Positions 24,529-33,681 are shown, numbered from the stretch's first letter. The stretch: DNA of 64,000 bases from Peribacillus simplex (GCF_900156045.1 NZ_FTMX01000006.1:62001-126000); one strand, 5' to 3'. Notes: a model not told the origin generated them from the sequence alone. Made by a program: numbers and translations.

Positions 24529-24820
24529 TATCGTGCCTCCTCATTTTTTTATATCTATTATACGTTGTATATAACGGATGAAGTGAGTTTTTTGAAAAAT
24601 GGGTCTTGCTATTTTTACGATTCTGATTGCATCTGCATGGCAACCAAAGTGATATGAAACGTAATACCATTGGTGAAGTTAGGGCAATATATCTTTGATG
24701 GTAGATCCCTATTAGACTATAAGGGGTGTTTTTTACTGTAAAATACGGGTATTGTCATGTAGGGTGGCAACTCTCTTCTATTTATTTTGAAATTAATTAT
24801 TTAAATATACTAAATATTTA

Positions 24821-24849
24821 TTTACAATATAGAAAATAAAAGTTATTAT
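24821..24849 (+). promoter_or_regulatory. sigma-A promoter of dtpT
   Basis: TTTACA and TATTAT are separated by 17 bases, 25 bases before the start codon. The rest of the 24529-24820 gap is AT-rich; no gene or structured leader was recognised. Confidence 0.6.
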
Positions 24850-24873
24850 ACAATAATAAAAGGAGGGCTAGGT

Positions 24874-26367
24874 ATGGCAACGATAAATAAACAGAAAATT
24901 GTGGATAGTGTACCTCAAAAAGGTTTTTTCGGAAACCCTAAAGGATTATTCACCCTTTTCTTTACTGAGTTCTGGGAGCGTTTCTCGTATTATGGCATGA
25001 AGGCCATTCTTGTTTACTATATGTATTACGAAGTTTCTAAAGGGGGACTAGGTCTTGATGAAACCACAGCCCTTGCCCTTGTATCCATATACGGATCTTT
25101 AGTATATATGTCAGGTATAATTGGCGGATGGCTTGCCGATAGGATCTTCGGGACTTCCAAAGCCGTATTTTACGGTGGTATCTTGATCATGCTCGGGCAT
25201 ATTGTCCTTGCTGTACCAGGCAGTCTCTCCATGTTCTTTGTTTCCATGGTACTCATTGTTCTTGGTACTGGTTTATTAAAACCGAATGTTTCCAGCATTG
25301 TCGGTGAAATTTACGCAGAAAATGACGAACGCCGGGATTCCGGTTTCAGTATATTCTATATGGGTATCAACATGGGTGCATTCCTTTCACCGTTTGTTGT
25401 CGGTACAGTCGGAATGGACTACAGCTTCCATCTTGGTTTTGGACTTGCGGCAATTGGAATGTTAATTGGACTCATCGTCTTTGTTGCAACAAAGAAAAAG
25501 AACCTGGGCCTTGCTGGAACTCTACCTGCAAACCCATTATCACAGAATGAAAAGAAAAAAGTATTCACGAAATTGGGGATAGCTACACTTATCTTAGCTG
25601 CCATCATCGGCATCACTGCCGCTAAAGGCATCTTAACGATTGAAACCTTTATTAATCTTGTAGGTATCCTAGGGATCGTTATTCCGACCCTTTATTTCAT
25701 TTTCATGTATCGCAGCCCTAAAACGACTTCTGTTGAACGTTCACGCTTGATTGCCTATATTCCTTTGTTTATAGCAGCTGTCATGTTCTGGGCGATTCAA
25801 GAGCAAGGTGCAACTATATTAGCAAGCTATGCAGACAAACGGACACAGTTGAATTTTGCTGGAATAGAAATAAACCCGGCATGGTTCCAATCTTTGAACC
25901 CTTTGTTCATCATCACCCTTGCACCAGTATTCGCATGGTTATGGATTAAACTAGGAAAGCGTCAGCCGACCATTCCTCAAAAATTCTCAATAGGTTTATT
26001 GTTCGCCGGTTTATCATTCCTGGTGATCCTGCTTCCTGTTTATTTCGGTGGATCGGATGCATTAGTCAATCCGCTATGGCTTGTACTTAGCTATTTCCTT
26101 GTAGTGCTTGGGGAACTTTGTTTATCTCCTGTTGGACTTTCAGCAACTACAAAATTGGCTCCGGCCGCATTCTCGGCACAAACGATGAGCCTGTGGTTCC
26201 TGGCAAGTGCAGCAGCACAAGCACTGAATGCACAAATCGTCAGATTCTACACACCTCAAACCGAAATGGCTTATTTTGGCGTGATTGGTGTTGCTTCAAT
26301 GGTCCTTGGACTGGTCCTGATGGTCTTATCACCAAAGATTCAAGGTTACATGAAAGGCATTCGCTAA
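24874..26367 (+). CDS. dtpT: proton-dependent di/tripeptide transporter DtpT
   Basis: The 497-residue protein has about fourteen membrane helices. The POT-family motif is FFTEFWERFSYYGMKAILVYY (the ExxER-type proton-coupling segment), followed by GGWLADRIFG and FSIFYMGINMGAFLSPFVVG, the PTR2 signature. It imports di- and tripeptides with protons. AGGAGGG precedes the ATG. It stands alone, with its own sigma-A promoter and terminator. Confidence 0.93.
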   Translation: MATINKQKIVDSVPQKGFFGNPKGLFTLFFTEFWERFSYYGMKAILVYYMYYEVSKGGLGLDETTALALVSIYGSLVYMSGIIGGWLADRIFGTSKAVFYGGILIMLGHIVLAVPGSLSMFFVSMVLIVLGTGLLKPNVSSIVGEIYAENDERRDSGFSIFYMGINMGAFLSPFVVGTVGMDYSFHLGFGLAAIGMLIGLIVFVATKKKNLGLAGTLPANPLSQNEKKKVFTKLGIATLILAAIIGITAAKGILTIETFINLVGILGIVIPTLYFIFMYRSPKTTSVERSRLIAYIPLFIAAVMFWAIQEQGATILASYADKRTQLNFAGIEINPAWFQSLNPLFIITLAPVFAWLWIKLGKRQPTIPQKFSIGLLFAGLSFLVILLPVYFGGSDALVNPLWLVLSYFLVVLGELCLSPVGLSATTKLAPAAFSAQTMSLWFLASAAAQALNAQIVRFYTPQTEMAYFGVIGVASMVLGLVLMVLSPKIQGYMKGIR

Positions 26368-26385
26368 CACTTAGCCAGCAGCAAA

Positions 26386-26424
26386 AAAAGATGACCTCCG
26401 AGTTAAACGGGGTCATCTTTTTTA
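26386..26424 (+). terminator. terminator of dtpT
   Basis: AAAGATGACC pairs with GGTCATCTTT, with A-rich and T-rich flanks. Confidence 0.85.
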
Positions 26425-26520
26425 TTATTATTTCATTCCATCTAACGGTCCTGCTTAGTCTTTTCCAATTGAATTATTACAAGTAGCTATTTAAGTTTTC
26501 ATAGTTATTTGAACTGAATT

Positions 26521-26793
26521 CTAGCTTTGTACACCTTTGTTTTTACTCGCAATAATTGAAGCCGCAATAGCGAAGGGAAGTAAAAAGAAAGCCAGTATTC
26601 CATATCCAGCTCCTTCAAACCCCCTAATGTTCACAAAACCAATGTAAAACAAAATAATTGAAGTTATAACAGTTAATATGCCAGGTAAAAGCCTTACAAA
26701 TAAAGATAAATGTAATTTCCTAAACCACCACGCCAGAAGTATTACTAACATTCCAGGGACACAAGCAACCAGGAGAGGAATTCCCAACATCAT
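26521..26793 (-). CDS. YesK-like small membrane protein
   Basis: The 90-residue protein has three predicted membrane helices (PLLVACVPGMLVILLAWWF, LPGILTVITSIILFYIGFV, and AGYGILAFFLLPFAIAASII). It resembles the YesK family of uncharacterised membrane proteins, a tentative call. GAGGAGG precedes the double ATG. There is no operon partner and no function can be stated. Confidence 0.6.
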   Translation of the reverse strand: MMLGIPLLVACVPGMLVILLAWWFRKLHLSLFVRLLPGILTVITSIILFYIGFVNIRGFEGAGYGILAFFLLPFAIAASIIASKNKGVQS

Positions 26794-26875
26794 TTTGTAA
26801 CCTCCTCAAATATCTTGTGTAAATAATACCATAATAAGGAATAACTTTTCTTTTTTATTTAAAGAATGAGAAAGA

Positions 26876-26997
26876 AAGCAATTTCCACTCCAGGCACTCG
26901 CTTTCCGGGGCGGGCCGGGAGCCTTCTCGGCGCCTGGGGGGGTTCCCTTTGACGCACTTTTCTAAGCAGGAGTCTCGCGCCTTCCGTTCCAATCAAC
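26876..26997. repeat. dispersed repeat, direct copy
   Basis: It contains CACTCCAGGCACTCGCTTTC, GGGCCGGGAGCCTTCTCGGC, GCAGGAGTCTCGCGCCTTCC and ends GTTCCAATCAAC. A shortened tail (ATCTGCAGGTAAACTCG) follows. Confidence 0.8.
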
Positions 26998-27030
26998 TGA
27001 ATTTTTTCAAAAAAATCTGCAGGTAAACTC

Positions 27031-27160
27031 GCTGGATTGAAGAAATTTGCGACACTCCCGCCGAGCTACTGACTTGTCGAGACCCAGAAGACGCTTGCCT
27101 TGATAAGGCTTGGCAGACAGTCGGCGGAAAGGGAGTGGATTTCTGAAATCAACTGGAACG
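27031..27160. repeat. dispersed repeat, inverted-orientation copy
   Basis: GGATTGAAGAAATTTGCGAC leads through GTCGAGACCCAGAAGACGCT and GGCTTGGCAGACAGTCGGCG to GATTTCTGAAATCAAC. With the preceding copy it forms a tail-to-tail pair filling most of the 569-bp gap. The remaining 27161-27362 shows no gene. Confidence 0.8.
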
Positions 27161-27362
27161 TTTTTTCCCTAACCAATTTATCGTTTGGCCCTTGAAGTAT
27201 TACAGGCTAGATTTTGTAATATAAACAAATATGATACCCACGAGGGTGCCTTTTCTAATGCCATCGATTCATTGAAGAAGATGACCAATCGCTGCGCATA
27301 AAAAAGTCATTTAAGCATAATTATATATAACGATAGGTGTTTTTATGGGTAGGAGGGAAGAT

Positions 27363-27554
27363 ATGGAGGGAAGGAAGTATAAGTATGAGCTACTATTGAG
27401 AAGCGCCAGGAAAGTCGGGTCCAAACCTAAAGGTATTGAAATGCCATCTTCACCTGTATGGAGTCCCGATCATATAAAATCAGCTAAGGATTGGATCGGC
27501 AGGAGCCCCATTCTGGAACCGTATATTAATACATATCTTGGACTTAAAAAATAA
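27363..27554 (+). CDS. 63-residue protein of unknown function
   Basis: The protein begins MEGRKYKYELLLRSARKVGS and continues with KPKGIEMPSSPVWSPDHIKS; it is basic with no membrane segment. The ATG at 27363 follows AGGAGG by six bases. Part of it (KYELLLRSARKVGSKP) resembles the N-terminal part of the convergent 53-residue protein (SKLFKSASKVGKSQP). No family is recognised. Confidence 0.6.
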   Translation: MEGRKYKYELLLRSARKVGSKPKGIEMPSSPVWSPDHIKSAKDWIGRSPILEPYINTYLGLKK

Positions 27555-27581
27555 CCCCGTGAGTCATCAGGGGTTATTTTT
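27550..27581. terminator. bidirectional terminator between two small genes
   Basis: AATAACCCC pairs with GGGGTTATT, loop of eleven, then TTT. Both convergent stop codons touch this hairpin. Confidence 0.85.
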
Positions 27582-27741
27582 AATTTACATTTGATAATAC
27601 TTTTTTTACTGACGGACTATTCGGTGTCAACTTGTTCGAATGATAAGTTGGAATAACGACCTCATGAGGCTGTGACTTACCAACCTTACTTGCGGATTTA
27701 AATAGTTTGGATTTACTATATTTTCTTTTAGGTAAAGACAT
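27580..27741 (-). CDS. 53-residue basic protein of unknown function
   Basis: It begins MSLPKRKYSKSKLFKSASKV and contains EVVIPTYHSNKLTPNSP; it is strongly basic and lacks a membrane segment. GAGGTG lies upstream of the ATG. The gene starts 23 bases after the stop of the two-helix membrane protein gene, so they form an operon. It shares the (K/R)SA(S/R)KVG motif with the convergent 63-residue protein. Function unknown. Confidence 0.6.
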   Translation of the reverse strand: MSLPKRKYSKSKLFKSASKVGKSQPHEVVIPTYHSNKLTPNSPSVKKVLSNVN

Positions 27742-27764
27742 CGTTATCACCTCTTTCCTTTATT

Positions 27765-28712
27765 TTACTTAATTTCTTCCTCAGATTCAACATCTTCCTC
27801 TTCTTGAATAGCCAAAGATGTGTGATATCTTCGGTATAATTCATATGTTAATGAAGCTAAGCCTGATACTAAATGGCCGTCATATTCATCAAAAATGGTT
27901 CGATAGCTCTTTAGGACAATGACATAAGTAATTAAGCATTCTTCCTCAGTCAGCAGATTTTCTTCGACGTTAATTGTATGGATCATAAAGTTTTTAAAGT
28001 GTATGTATCTATCATTCTCTTTATTGATAGGAAGCCCGATTCCTTTCACTTTTGCTGAGGGAAGAGATTTTTTAACAAGTTTAGGAGCTGAGTAATTCTT
28101 TTTAAACTTGGTTTCCGTCACTATATCAAATTCAAAATGGGAGTCCCAATTATTTTTATAATGATCTCTCATGTAATAGAGCATTTCTTCAAGAAAGTCC
28201 TTATAGCTTGTATTATCCCTTTCAACTTCTAAAAACAATGATTTAAAATCCTCTTTTAACCAGTAAGAGAGAAGTCCGAATTTATCTTGTTGAATGGTCA
28301 AATTCTTAGCTACCTCGATGGCTTGAGATTCTCTTTCAACTTCGAGGGTCATGAATTTAAATCTTTTAACGCTCAATAGCGGGATTGGTATCAGTATAAA
28401 AAGGAATAGCAGGATTAAAAAGTAACCGACATGTTCAAATATGATTTTTGCTTTCGGTGATTCCGCTAATGGTTTTAAGACCAGTGATGTAACGGTGGGA
28501 TCCTTTTCAATGACTTTACTTTCCTTAACTTTTTCACTTTTACTTGATTGTTCCTGTTTCGACTCTTGAACATTACCAGCAGGTGCCTGAAAATAGCGAA
28601 TAATTCCAGAGACGATAATTAGAATGAGCAGACTTATATAAGCAAAAGTATAAATAGTCCTGATCCAGTCTTTTCTGGTAGGGGAATCATACTCTTTTTC
28701 TATGCCTGACAA
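27765..28712 (-). CDS. two-helix membrane protein of unknown function
   Basis: The 315-residue protein has a membrane helix near residues 20-40 (TIYTFAYISLLILIIVSGII). A charged Ser/Lys/Glu loop of about 50 residues follows, then a second helix (YFLILLFLFILIPIPLLSV) and a cytoplasmic C-terminal domain of about 190 residues ending in an acidic tail (EEEDVESEEEIK). The start is TTG with AGAGGTG upstream. It leads the operon with the 53-residue basic protein; acidic tail and basic partner might interact, which is speculation. Confidence 0.65.
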   Translation of the reverse strand: MSGIEKEYDSPTRKDWIRTIYTFAYISLLILIIVSGIIRYFQAPAGNVQESKQEQSSKSEKVKESKVIEKDPTVTSLVLKPLAESPKAKIIFEHVGYFLILLFLFILIPIPLLSVKRFKFMTLEVERESQAIEVAKNLTIQQDKFGLLSYWLKEDFKSLFLEVERDNTSYKDFLEEMLYYMRDHYKNNWDSHFEFDIVTETKFKKNYSAPKLVKKSLPSAKVKGIGLPINKENDRYIHFKNFMIHTINVEENLLTEEECLITYVIVLKSYRTIFDEYDGHLVSGLASLTYELYRRYHTSLAIQEEEDVESEEEIK

Positions 28713-28897
28713 AGCAGTTCACCTCTTTTCTTTTACCCTGATTATAGCAGAAATACCCAAAAATATTAAAAATATCTAGGTTCATCTATAGGTTTGTAAA
28801 ACGGAAAAAGAGGCTAATAATGATTTTTTGCCGTGCAGACAATGGAAGGAAATCAGCATAAGTACTCCGTATTTCCAAAGTGCTTTGGGAAGAAAGG

Positions 28898-28932
28898 AAG
28901 AAACCGGATGAGCCCTGCTCTTCCGGTTCTTT
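28898..28932 (-). terminator. terminator of the bioYDA operon
   Basis: On the minus strand AGAACCGGA pairs with TCCGGTTTC and is followed by TTCCTTTCTT, a few bases after the bioA stop. Confidence 0.65.
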
Positions 28933-28937
28933 CTGGA

Positions 28938-30320
28938 TCAGTTTGCTGCTGGAATCAATCCTTTATGAATGGAGACTTCCTGGATGGCACGGTAGACGGT
29001 TTCGACCATGAAATCGAGTTCCTTTTCTGACATGGAAAGGATCGGCATCATCGTGATGACTGGACCAAGTTCCCGGATGATCAGGCCATTTTCCCGTGCT
29101 GTATGGATGATTCCGGAAACGACGTTCTCTTGGAGGGTGAACGTTTCTTTTGTTTCACGATCTTTAACGATTTCCACTCCAATCATGAAGCCGCGCTGGC
29201 GAATATCGCCGACGATCGGAAGTTCATATAGCGCTTGCAGCCTTTGTGATAGGTATTTAGATTTTTTCTGGATGTCTTTAATGAGATTGCGGCTTTCCAT
29301 CAGCTCGATATTCTTCAGGGCCAGTGCACAGGCTAGCTGGTTTCCTGTATAGGTGTGGCCGTGATAGAAGGTTTTATGTTCTTCCCGTTCTCCCAAGAAG
29401 GATTGAAAGATCTGCTCGTTCATGATGGTGGCTGCGAGTGGCATATATCCCCCAGTGATCCCTTTGCCCATACACATGATATCGGGGACGACATCTTCCT
29501 GTTCGCAGGCAAACATTGTACCGGTGCGACCGAATCCTACGGCCACCTCGTCACAAATTAAGAGGATATTGTACTTCTTGCATAAGTGTTCGACCTCTTT
29601 CAAAAAGCCCTGGGGATGGGTTATGATGCCAGCTGCTCCCTGCACCAGCGGTTCGATGATCAATCCTGCAATTTCCTCTGATTGTTCTTGCAGTAACTTC
29701 TCCAGTTCCTTCAAGCAATGGTTTTTCACGGCTTCTTGATCCCCATATTCAGTCATGTGATAGGCATATGGTGAAGGGGCGGAAATCCGTTGAAATAAGA
29801 GGGGCTTAAAGATTCTATGGAATAGATCCATTCCGCCCACACTCACAGCTCCAACAGTATCGCCGTGGTATGCTTCGTCAAGTGAGACGAATTTGTTTTT
29901 ATTCTGATGCTTGACGGGATCGATATTCTGCCAATATTGATAAGCGACTTTAAGGGCGATTTCCACTGCGGCAGATCCCGTGTCGGAGTAGAAGACTTTC
30001 GATAAAGAACCAGGAGTGATCTCTGCCAGTTTTTTTGCCAGTAAGATCGATGGTACATTCGCAGATCCAAGCAGCGTGGAGTGCGCGACTTTATTCACTT
30101 GTTCAATTAGGGCGCCGTTCAATTCCGGCTCGTTATGCCCGTGCACATTCACCCATAATGAAGCATAGCCGTCGAGGTAGCGTTTGCCATCCACATCAAT
30201 CAGGTAGCTGCCTTCGCCGCGCTCGATGATCAGCGGTTTACTTTCCCGGTACGTTTTCATTTGTGTGAACGGATGCCATACATATTCCTTATCCCATTGT
30301 TCTAAATCCTGACTGTTCAT
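28938..30320 (-). CDS. bioA: adenosylmethionine-8-amino-7-oxononanoate aminotransferase
   Basis: The 460-residue fold-type I PLP enzyme converts KAPA to DAPA with S-adenosylmethionine as amino donor. Visible landmarks are VWHPFTQMKTYRESKPL at the start, FYSDTGSAAVEIALKVAYQYW, the cofactor-aspartate segment LLICDEVAVGFGRTGTMFAC, the Schiff-base lysine in MCMGKGITGGYMPLA, and FYHGHTYTGNQLACA. The start overlaps the end of bioD by four bases (ATGA type). It is the last gene of bioYDA. Confidence 0.95.
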   Translation of the reverse strand: MNSQDLEQWDKEYVWHPFTQMKTYRESKPLIIERGEGSYLIDVDGKRYLDGYASLWVNVHGHNEPELNGALIEQVNKVAHSTLLGSANVPSILLAKKLAEITPGSLSKVFYSDTGSAAVEIALKVAYQYWQNIDPVKHQNKNKFVSLDEAYHGDTVGAVSVGGMDLFHRIFKPLLFQRISAPSPYAYHMTEYGDQEAVKNHCLKELEKLLQEQSEEIAGLIIEPLVQGAAGIITHPQGFLKEVEHLCKKYNILLICDEVAVGFGRTGTMFACEQEDVVPDIMCMGKGITGGYMPLAATIMNEQIFQSFLGEREEHKTFYHGHTYTGNQLACALALKNIELMESRNLIKDIQKKSKYLSQRLQALYELPIVGDIRQRGFMIGVEIVKDRETKETFTLQENVVSGIIHTARENGLIIRELGPVITMMPILSMSEKELDFMVETVYRAIQEVSIHKGLIPAAN

Positions 30321-31024
30321 GCTTTGAACACCTCTTTCAGTTGTTGGGTATAATTTTGATCACCAAGCAATTCAAGGATGCAGTTCCTCAAGTCTTTTCT
30401 GACATCGGCCATTGTCGGAATGCAGGCGAGGCCATTCAGCCCTGTCAGCTTTTCGATGGTTTCGATATTGTCTTGATGAATCCGATCTTCTGGCCGGTAA
30501 TGATTATACAAAATGGTTTTCACGTTTATATCATGGACCTGGGCATAAGAATGGGTCGTCACGACATCATGAATCGCCCCTAAACCGCTTGTGGATACGA
30601 AGAGGACAGGCATGCCGCAATCCCTTATGAAATCCGCGGTCATATAGAAACCTTCCGTCCGTTCAATGAGCGGCACAGCCAATCCGCCAGCGCCCTCGAC
30701 TAATACGATGTCATACATTTCCTCAAGTTCATGAACCCTTTCCACGACTTTCTTCTCATCGATTTGACTACCAGTCAATTTAATCGCCAAATGTGGGGAG
30801 GTTTCGGGTTCCAGTGTGTAAAACCCTGATTCCTTTACACCGAGTTCCTGCTCAAACCAAGAAATATCCGGGTATGTATTATTTTCCTCATTGATTCCAG
30901 TTTGAAATGGCTTGAATATCGTGACGCTTTTTCCCAATGTTTGAAGAGACAGATAGAGTGCACTCGTGACGATGGTCTTTCCAATATCCGTGCCAGTTCC
31001 GGTTATAAAGTAGGCTTGGCCCAT
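30317..31024 (-). CDS. bioD: dethiobiotin synthetase
   Basis: The 235-residue protein opens with a P-loop (FITGTGTDIGKTIVTSAL) and contains VLVEGAGGLAVPL and TSGLGAIHDVVTTHSYA, as in BioD, which closes the ureido ring of dethiobiotin with CO2 and ATP. ATG 31024 lies inside the 3' end of bioY and follows AAGGAG. A longer frame upstream lacks homology. The gene overlaps bioY at its start and bioA at its end, giving tight translational coupling. Confidence 0.95.
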   Translation of the reverse strand: MGQAYFITGTGTDIGKTIVTSALYLSLQTLGKSVTIFKPFQTGINEENNTYPDISWFEQELGVKESGFYTLEPETSPHLAIKLTGSQIDEKKVVERVHELEEMYDIVLVEGAGGLAVPLIERTEGFYMTADFIRDCGMPVLFVSTSGLGAIHDVVTTHSYAQVHDINVKTILYNHYRPEDRIHQDNIETIEKLTGLNGLACIPTMADVRKDLRNCILELLGDQNYTQQLKEVFKA

Positions 31025-31596
31025 GGATGATTCAACTCCTTTATGTTTATATATTTTGCAATGCGCGGACGTACTTGCTGAATGATGACAGCACATAGAA
31101 TGCATAGCATTAAATCACCGGGTACAGGTAATAAGAAGCCGTAAAGAATCGTTTGGTTGATGGAAAGCGGCGTTTCCACAATCCACTTCATCGCACCATA
31201 AAGCCAGATGCAGCCGAAAAAGTAAACTGTCAGCAAAGAGGCGGCATTAGCAAAGAATATGGAACGAATCGTTGAGAGGGAAAACCGGTTGATCAGCCAT
31301 CCGTTTACATAGGCTCCCAGTATATATCCGAGCAAATAGCCGAAAGTGGGTTTGAATATATAGCCGAATCCCCCGCCTTCAGCAAACACGGGCACCCCGA
31401 TAAGTCCGATCAAGACATAGCATAACTGACTGAGCATCCCAAGACGGGGCCCCAATAATGCGCCTGCCAAATAGACTGCCAGAATTTGCAGTGTGAATGG
31501 TATGTAAGGGATAGGTATCTTAATAAAGGCGCCAATGGCAGTTAACGCGGTAAAAAGGGCCACATAAGAAATCGTCCTTGCCTTCAAGGTTTTCAA
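31003..31596 (-). CDS. bioY: biotin transporter substrate-binding component BioY
   Basis: The 197-residue protein has six membrane helices and the BioY landmarks FIKIPIPYIPFTLQILAVYLAG, VFAEGGGFGYIFKPTFGYLLGY and LPVPGDLM. BioY is the S-component that captures biotin, usually working with the shared EcfAT energy-coupling module encoded elsewhere. It heads bioYDA downstream of a BirA-box palindrome, so transcription should fall when biotin is ample. Confidence 0.93.
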   Translation of the reverse strand: MKTLKARTISYVALFTALTAIGAFIKIPIPYIPFTLQILAVYLAGALLGPRLGMLSQLCYVLIGLIGVPVFAEGGGFGYIFKPTFGYLLGYILGAYVNGWLINRFSLSTIRSIFFANAASLLTVYFFGCIWLYGAMKWIVETPLSINQTILYGFLLPVPGDLMLCILCAVIIQQVRPRIAKYINIKELNHPWAKPTL

Positions 31597-31654
31597 CCTC
31601 CTTTTTAGAAATGACTGGCAGAATGCCCACTATTAGTTTGCCTGAATCCCATTT

Positions 31655-31691
31655 TATATGTCAACTAATTTATATATTTAGTTAACATATA
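31655..31691 (-). promoter_or_regulatory. BirA operator of bioYDA
   Basis: A long inverted repeat, TATATGTCAACTAA and TTAGTTAACATATA with a nine-base AT spacer, matches the Firmicute BirA box (TTAACnnnnnGTTAA type with extended arms). Confidence 0.8.
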
Positions 31692-31786
31692 AAGTACCAG
31701 CTTTCTTAGGATTAGAAGGGCATACTAGGAAAATATTGAAAAAAGATCATTGAATAATATTTTGTTTGTATGTTATTATTCAAACG

Positions 31787-31820
31787 ATATGTTAACTTAA
31801 AATATTAAAGGTTAACATAT
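31787..31820 (+). promoter_or_regulatory. BirA operator of bioB
   Basis: ATATGTTAACTT and AGGTTAACATAT are separated by ten AT-rich bases, a second copy of the same operator type facing bioB. The 31821-31942 leader holds no recognised gene. Confidence 0.8.
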
Positions 31821-31942
31821 TAAAAGTTTTATTATGTCTTGAGTGTGCAAAATGAACCAATCCGTTCCAAGGATTCAGGTAATTAATCGTGGAAGATTCA
31901 TGGGAAGGAATATAGAACATAAAAAGAAAAGAGGGATTAGGT

Positions 31943-32935
31943 TTGGAAACATTGGTTAGGGATTGGAAGATGTTAGCGGAGAACGTTATCAAAGGATATA
32001 AAGTGACGGAGGAAGAGGCATTATCCATCGTACAAGCCCCAGACGAAGAGGTTTTGGAAATTCTGAATGCAGCCTATCTCATACGTAAACACCATTATGG
32101 GAAAAAGGTTAAATTGAATATGATCATCAATACGAAGTCAGGATTATGTCCCGAAGATTGCGGCTACTGCTCGCAGTCGATCGTTTCGGAAGCCCCGATC
32201 GATAAATATGCTTGGCTGACTAAAGAAAAGATTGTCGAGGGAGCGCAAGAATCAATTCGACGCAAAGCGGGTACTTATTGCATCGTTGCGTCCGGCAGGC
32301 GTCCGACTAACAGGGAAATCGATCATGTCATTGAAGCGGTAAAGGAAATCCGCGAATCGACGGATCTTAAAATATGCTGCTGTTTAGGTTTCCTGAATGA
32401 GGAACATGCCGGCAAACTGGCGGAAGCGGGCGTTCATCGCTACAACCACAACTTGAATACATCACAGGAAAACTACAGCAAAATTACATCGACACATACA
32501 TATGAAGACCGGGTAGATACAGTTGAAGCTGTGAAGGATGCTGGCATGTCCCCATGTTCTGGTGCCATTTTCGGTATGGGGGAATCTGAGGCGGAAGCGG
32601 TGGAAATCGCCCTATCCTTACGAAGCCTTGATGCAGATTCCATTCCTTGTAATTTTCTCAATGCAATTGACGGAACGCCGCTTGAGGGCACTTCCGAGTT
32701 GACCCCGACTAAATGCCTGAAATTGATTTCGATGATGAGATTCGTTAATCCGAGTAAAGAAATTCGTCTGGCCGGCGGTCGTGAGGTCAATCTCCGTTCC
32801 ATGCAGCCCATGGCACTTTATGCAGCCAATTCCATCTTCGTCGGCGATTATTTAACGACAGCCGGTCAAGAACCCACAGCGGATTGGGGAATCATCGAAG
32901 ACCTGGGATTTGAAATTGAAGAATGCGCTCTTTAA
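31943..32935 (+). CDS. bioB: biotin synthase
   Basis: The 330-residue radical SAM enzyme has the cluster motif CPEDCGYCSQS, then YCIVASGRRPTNREIDHV, CCCLGFL, HRYNHNLNTSQ and GGREVNLRSMQP. It inserts sulfur into dethiobiotin, the last step of biotin synthesis. The start is TTG, chosen for GAGGG upstream and family length. It is divergent from bioYDA with separate BirA operators. Confidence 0.95.
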   Translation: METLVRDWKMLAENVIKGYKVTEEEALSIVQAPDEEVLEILNAAYLIRKHHYGKKVKLNMIINTKSGLCPEDCGYCSQSIVSEAPIDKYAWLTKEKIVEGAQESIRRKAGTYCIVASGRRPTNREIDHVIEAVKEIRESTDLKICCCLGFLNEEHAGKLAEAGVHRYNHNLNTSQENYSKITSTHTYEDRVDTVEAVKDAGMSPCSGAIFGMGESEAEAVEIALSLRSLDADSIPCNFLNAIDGTPLEGTSELTPTKCLKLISMMRFVNPSKEIRLAGGREVNLRSMQPMALYAANSIFVGDYLTTAGQEPTADWGIIEDLGFEIEECAL

Positions 32936-32946
32936 TTGGATTTTTT

Positions 32947-32976
32947 TAAAAAAACACCCTTAGGGTGTTTTTTTTC
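32947..32976 (+). terminator. terminator of bioB
   Basis: ACACCCT-T-AGGGTGT with A and T runs on either side. The string GGGTGTTTT reappears after the repeat cluster at 33.86 kb. Confidence 0.8.
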
Positions 32977-33062
32977 AGTTTGTCGATAAAATACTGTTTT
33001 ATGAAACCCTAACTGGATTGAAGAAATGAACTGAATGGTATTTTGAGGGTTTGATAATATAA

Positions 33063-33154
33063 AATGTTGATTTCCTCTCCAGGCACTCGCTTTCCGCGGT
33101 CTCCCTGAACTCGCATTTCCCGCAGGAGTCTCGCGCCTTCCGTTCCAATCAACA
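33063..33154. repeat. dispersed repeat, direct copy with internal deletion
   Basis: GTTGATTTCCTCTCCAGGCA is followed after a shortened middle by GCAGGAGTCTCGCGCCTTCC and CCAATCAAC; the central GC hairpin is missing. The flanks GAATGGT.TTTTGAGGGTTTG are shared with the next copy, indicating a tandem duplication of about 180 bp. Confidence 0.8.
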
Positions 33155-33240
33155 GGAATGTTTTTTTAAAAATCTGCAGGTAAACTTATTGGATGAAAGA
33201 ATGAACTGAATGGTTTTTTTGAGGGTTTGATAATATAGAA

Positions 33241-33369
33241 TGTTGATTTCCTCTCCAGGCACTCGCTTTCCGCGGGCGGTCCGGGAGCCTCCTCGGCGCT
33301 TTGCGCCTGTGGGGTCTCCCCTGAACTCGCATATCCCGCAGGAGTCTCGCGCCTTCCGTTCCAATCAAC
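33241..33369. repeat. dispersed repeat, most complete direct copy
   Basis: The reference copy of the family here. Its ends GTTGATT and AATCAAC are complementary. Inside are TCCAGGCACTCGCTTTCCGC, GGGCGGTCCGGGAGCCTCCT, a central GGCGC-TTT-GCGCC hairpin, TGTGGGGTCTCCC and GCAGGAGTCTCGCGCCTTCC. Length about 129 bp. Confidence 0.85.
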
Positions 33370-33487
33370 TTTGTTTTGAAAATTTAGATAGAAACCCATT
33401 TTTCGACAAAAGGAGGTTCCGATTGATCTCACCCCGAACCGTGATAATAAAACAAGACCAGATTACACTTAATGTTTTTTTCCTGTA

Positions 33488-33619
33488 ATCCTCATTAGAT
33501 TGAAGAAATTTGCGACACTCCTGCCGAAAAACTGGCTAGCCGAGACCCCGCAGCCGCTTGCGGTGAGGAGGCTTGGCAGACAGTCGGCGGAAAGGGAGCG
33601 GATTTCTGAAATCAACTGA
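33488..33619. repeat. dispersed repeat, inverted-orientation copy
   Basis: CCTCATTAGATTGAAGAAAT leads to AACTGGCTAGCCGAGACCCC, GGAGGCTTGGCAGACAGTCG and GATTTCTGAAATCAACTGAA. It is nearly identical to the next copy. Confidence 0.85.
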
Positions 33620-33681
33620 ACACTTTTTTTAAAAAAACAGCAGGCAAACTTGCTCTTTATGGTTTTTTATTGTTTTATCAA

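Noticed and set aside
33149..33488. Arg/Pro-rich open reading frames on both strands
   Set aside because: They are translations of the dispersed repeat (as also at 7577-7792, 19119-19379, 57433-57792); no ribosome binding site and no conservation across copies.
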